This document shows, in pieces, positions 62,679-64,000 of a DNA stretch of 64,000 nt. Source of the stretch: Yimella lutea (GTDB lineage Bacteria > Actinomycetota > Actinomycetes > Actinomycetales > Dermatophilaceae). The first letter of the stretch is position 1. Each line of letters starts with the position of its first letter. The stretch covers positions 1,550,001-1,614,000 of the forward strand of contig NZ_VFMO01000001.1 in assembly GCF_006715095.1 (NCBI RefSeq), in the 5' to 3' direction. A model generated the notes under the pieces. That model was not told the DNA's origin. It saw only the letters and a program-made list of their open reading frames with translations, and searched no databases. The position numbers and the translations under genes were made by a program.

Positions 62679-62714
62679 ATGCATCGCCTGCTTCTGCTTC
62701 GAACGCCGCGCTGA
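62679..62714 (+). CDS. leuS leader peptide (MHRLLLLRTPR)
   Basis: This 11-codon frame has four successive Leu codons (CTG CTT CTG CTT, 62688-62699) and ends in TGA. CTT is uncommon in this GC-rich DNA, so its use should make the peptide sensitive to the supply of charged tRNA-Leu. It precedes two hairpins and then leuS, fitting ribosome-mediated attenuation. Confidence 0.82.
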   Translation: MHRLLLLRTPR

Positions 62715-62736
62715 ACAGACCGGACCTCAGCGCGGC
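62705..62736 (+). promoter_or_regulatory. First hairpin of the leuS leader
   Basis: GCCGCGCTGA (62705-62714) pairs perfectly with TCAGCGCGGC (62727-62736) across a 12-nt loop. The left arm covers the end of the leader peptide, including its stop, so a moving ribosome would melt it, as for the 1:2 stem of classic attenuators. Confidence 0.75.
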
Positions 62737-62737
62737 C

Positions 62738-62770
62738 GCCCCTTGCCTGATGAGCGAGGGGCTTCTTGTT
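62738..62770 (+). terminator. leuS attenuator terminator
   Basis: GCCCCTTGC (62738-62746) pairs with GCGAGGGGC (62754-62762), one wobble, loop CTGATGA, followed by TTCTTGTT. It lies 68 nt before the leuS start. Confidence 0.75.
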
Positions 62771-62838
62771 GGCACGGTTCGGTGCCGCAGAACGCGACAC
62801 GGCAGACAACGAGCAGACGAAACGACGTGAGGGCACCA

Positions 62839-64000
62839 TGAGCGACAGCAATCAGAGCGACACCCCGAAGTTCCGGTACACCGCGCAGACCGCCGGCGAG
62901 ATCGAACGCCGCTGGCAGGACCGGTGGGAGGAGCAGGGCACCTTCCAGGCGCCTAACCCGAGCGGCCCGTGGGCCGACCCGTCCGCCGACGGCAAGCAGA
63001 AGTACTTCCTGCAGGACATGTTCCCCTACCCCAGCGGCGCGGGCCTGCACGTCGGCCACCCGCTGGGCTTCATCGCGACCGACGTCTTCGCGCGCTACCA
63101 GCGCATGACCGGCAAGAACGTGCTGTACACGATGGGCTTCGACGCCTTCGGCCTGCCGGCCGAGCAGTACGCGGTGCAGACCGGCCAGCACCCGCGCAAG
63201 ACCACCGAGGACAACATCGTCACCTACCGCCGACAGCTGCGGCAGCTGGGGTTGTCGCACGATCTGCGCCGCTCGTTCGCGACGATCGATCCCGAGTACT
63301 ACAAGTGGACGCAGTGGATCTTCCTGCGCATCTACAACTCCTGGCACGACGAGCGCGCGGGCAAGGCCCGACCGATCGAGGACCTGGTCTCGGCCTACGA
63401 AAGCGGTGAAATCGCCACCCCGACCGGTGCGGCCTGGGCCGACCTGTCGGACACCGAGCGCATCGCAGCCGTCGACGCACGCCGTCTGGCGTACAAGAAG
63501 GAGGTGCCGGTCAACTGGGCGCCCGGTCTGGGCACCGTCGTCGCCAACGAGGAGGTCACCAACGAGGGCCTGACCGAACGCGGCGACATGCCGGTCTTCC
63601 GGCGCAGCCTGTCGCAATGGATGATGCGCATCACGGCGTACGCCGACCGCCTGATCGACGACCTGGACCGGCTGGACTGGCCCGAGTCGATCAAGGCCAT
63701 GCAGCGCAACTGGATCGGGCGCTCGCAGGGTGCGGCCCTGCGCTTCCCGGTCAACGCCATCGACGCGTCCATCGAAGTGTTCACCACGCGTCCGGACACC
63801 ATCTTCGGCGCCACCTTCATGGTGCTGGCCCCCGAACACCCGTTGGTCGACGCGATGACCCCGACGACGTGGCCCGAGGGCACCAAGCAGGCCTGGACCG
63901 GCGGCCACGGCGATCCGCGCACCGCGGTCGCCGACTACCGGCTGGCCGCCTCGCGCAAGAGCGAGGTCGAGCGGCAGGCCGACGAGAAGACCAAGACCGG
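62839..64000 (+). CDS. leuS: Leucyl-tRNA synthetase, partial (cut by window end)
   Basis: The first 387 codons are present; full enzymes are about 800-970 aa. The HIGH motif is in [20 protein letters not shown], followed by [12 protein letters not shown] and the start of the editing domain ([21 protein letters not shown], read in two parts). It charges tRNA-Leu. The ATG at 62839 follows GTGAGGGCACC. Expression is probably governed by the Leu-rich leader and terminator upstream. Confidence 0.96.

Noticed and set aside
1..64000. Search for CRISPR arrays, insertion sequences, integrases or phage genes
   Set aside because: No regular repeat-spacer array, transposase or integrase motif was seen; the repeats found are short palindromes or small tandem units.

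Overview
The window is about 64 kb of high-GC chromosomal DNA from an actinobacterium. Much of its gene order is the conserved actinobacterial backbone: thyA-dfr-dapA-rnj-ftsK-rimO-pgsA-pncC-clgR, DUF3046-recA-recX-miaB and miaA-dapF-hflX-dinG. Many starts are GTG, gene pairs are often joined by 1-4 nt overlaps, and many genes have a TAnnnT hexamer 7-8 nt before the start codon, the signature of leaderless mRNAs. A member of the order Micrococcales is my best guess; the genus cannot be read from this window.

Region 1 (1-7.3 kb): the end of a GntR-type regulator, a GNAT-azlC-azlD operon, and a divergent three-gene formate dehydrogenase operon. The catalytic subunit contains an in-frame UGA (2438-2440) followed by a SECIS hairpin, so it is a selenoprotein. 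Region 2 (7.4-11.7 kb) holds the machinery to decode that UGA: selD, tRNA-Sec (UCA), selA and selB. Region 3 (11.7-15.5 kb) is paaABCDE, the phenylacetyl-CoA epoxidase.

Region 4 (15.6-33 kb): a scramblase-like protein; a dihydrofolate reductase fused to a Nudix domain and coupled to thyA; dapA and RNase J; a cysteine-desulfurase-like gene behind a SAM-IV riboswitch; ftsK with two membrane-protein genes; a MauE/thioredoxin fusion; a dipeptidase; and rimO-pgsA-pncC-clgR. Region 5 (33-42 kb): a Nei-type glycosylase with the Lhr helicase, an SDR/AhpD-like pair, and an agmatine-to-putrescine pair (aguA/aguB).

Region 6 (42-49 kb): DUF3046, an SOS box, recA-recX, yccF, miaB, an MFS transporter, and trpS preceded by a Trp-Trp leader peptide and attenuator. 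Region 7 (49-64 kb): a kinase-like gene; rtcB; a very short self-contained gene for a 40-residue protein; acyP-miaA-dapF; a methyltransferase; hflX; panD; dinG; purU; holA; rpsT; a geranylgeranyl-reductase-family gene; and leuS (cut by the window end) preceded by a four-leucine leader peptide and terminator.

The most interesting items are the linked selenocysteine system with its client enzyme, two aminoacyl-tRNA synthetase attenuators whose leader peptides appear to be leaderless, the DHFR-Nudix fusion, the SAM-IV-controlled desulfurase, the unannotated 40-aa gene, and several families of intergenic palindromes, one copied almost exactly 52.8 kb apart. No CRISPR array, insertion sequence, prophage or rRNA gene was seen.
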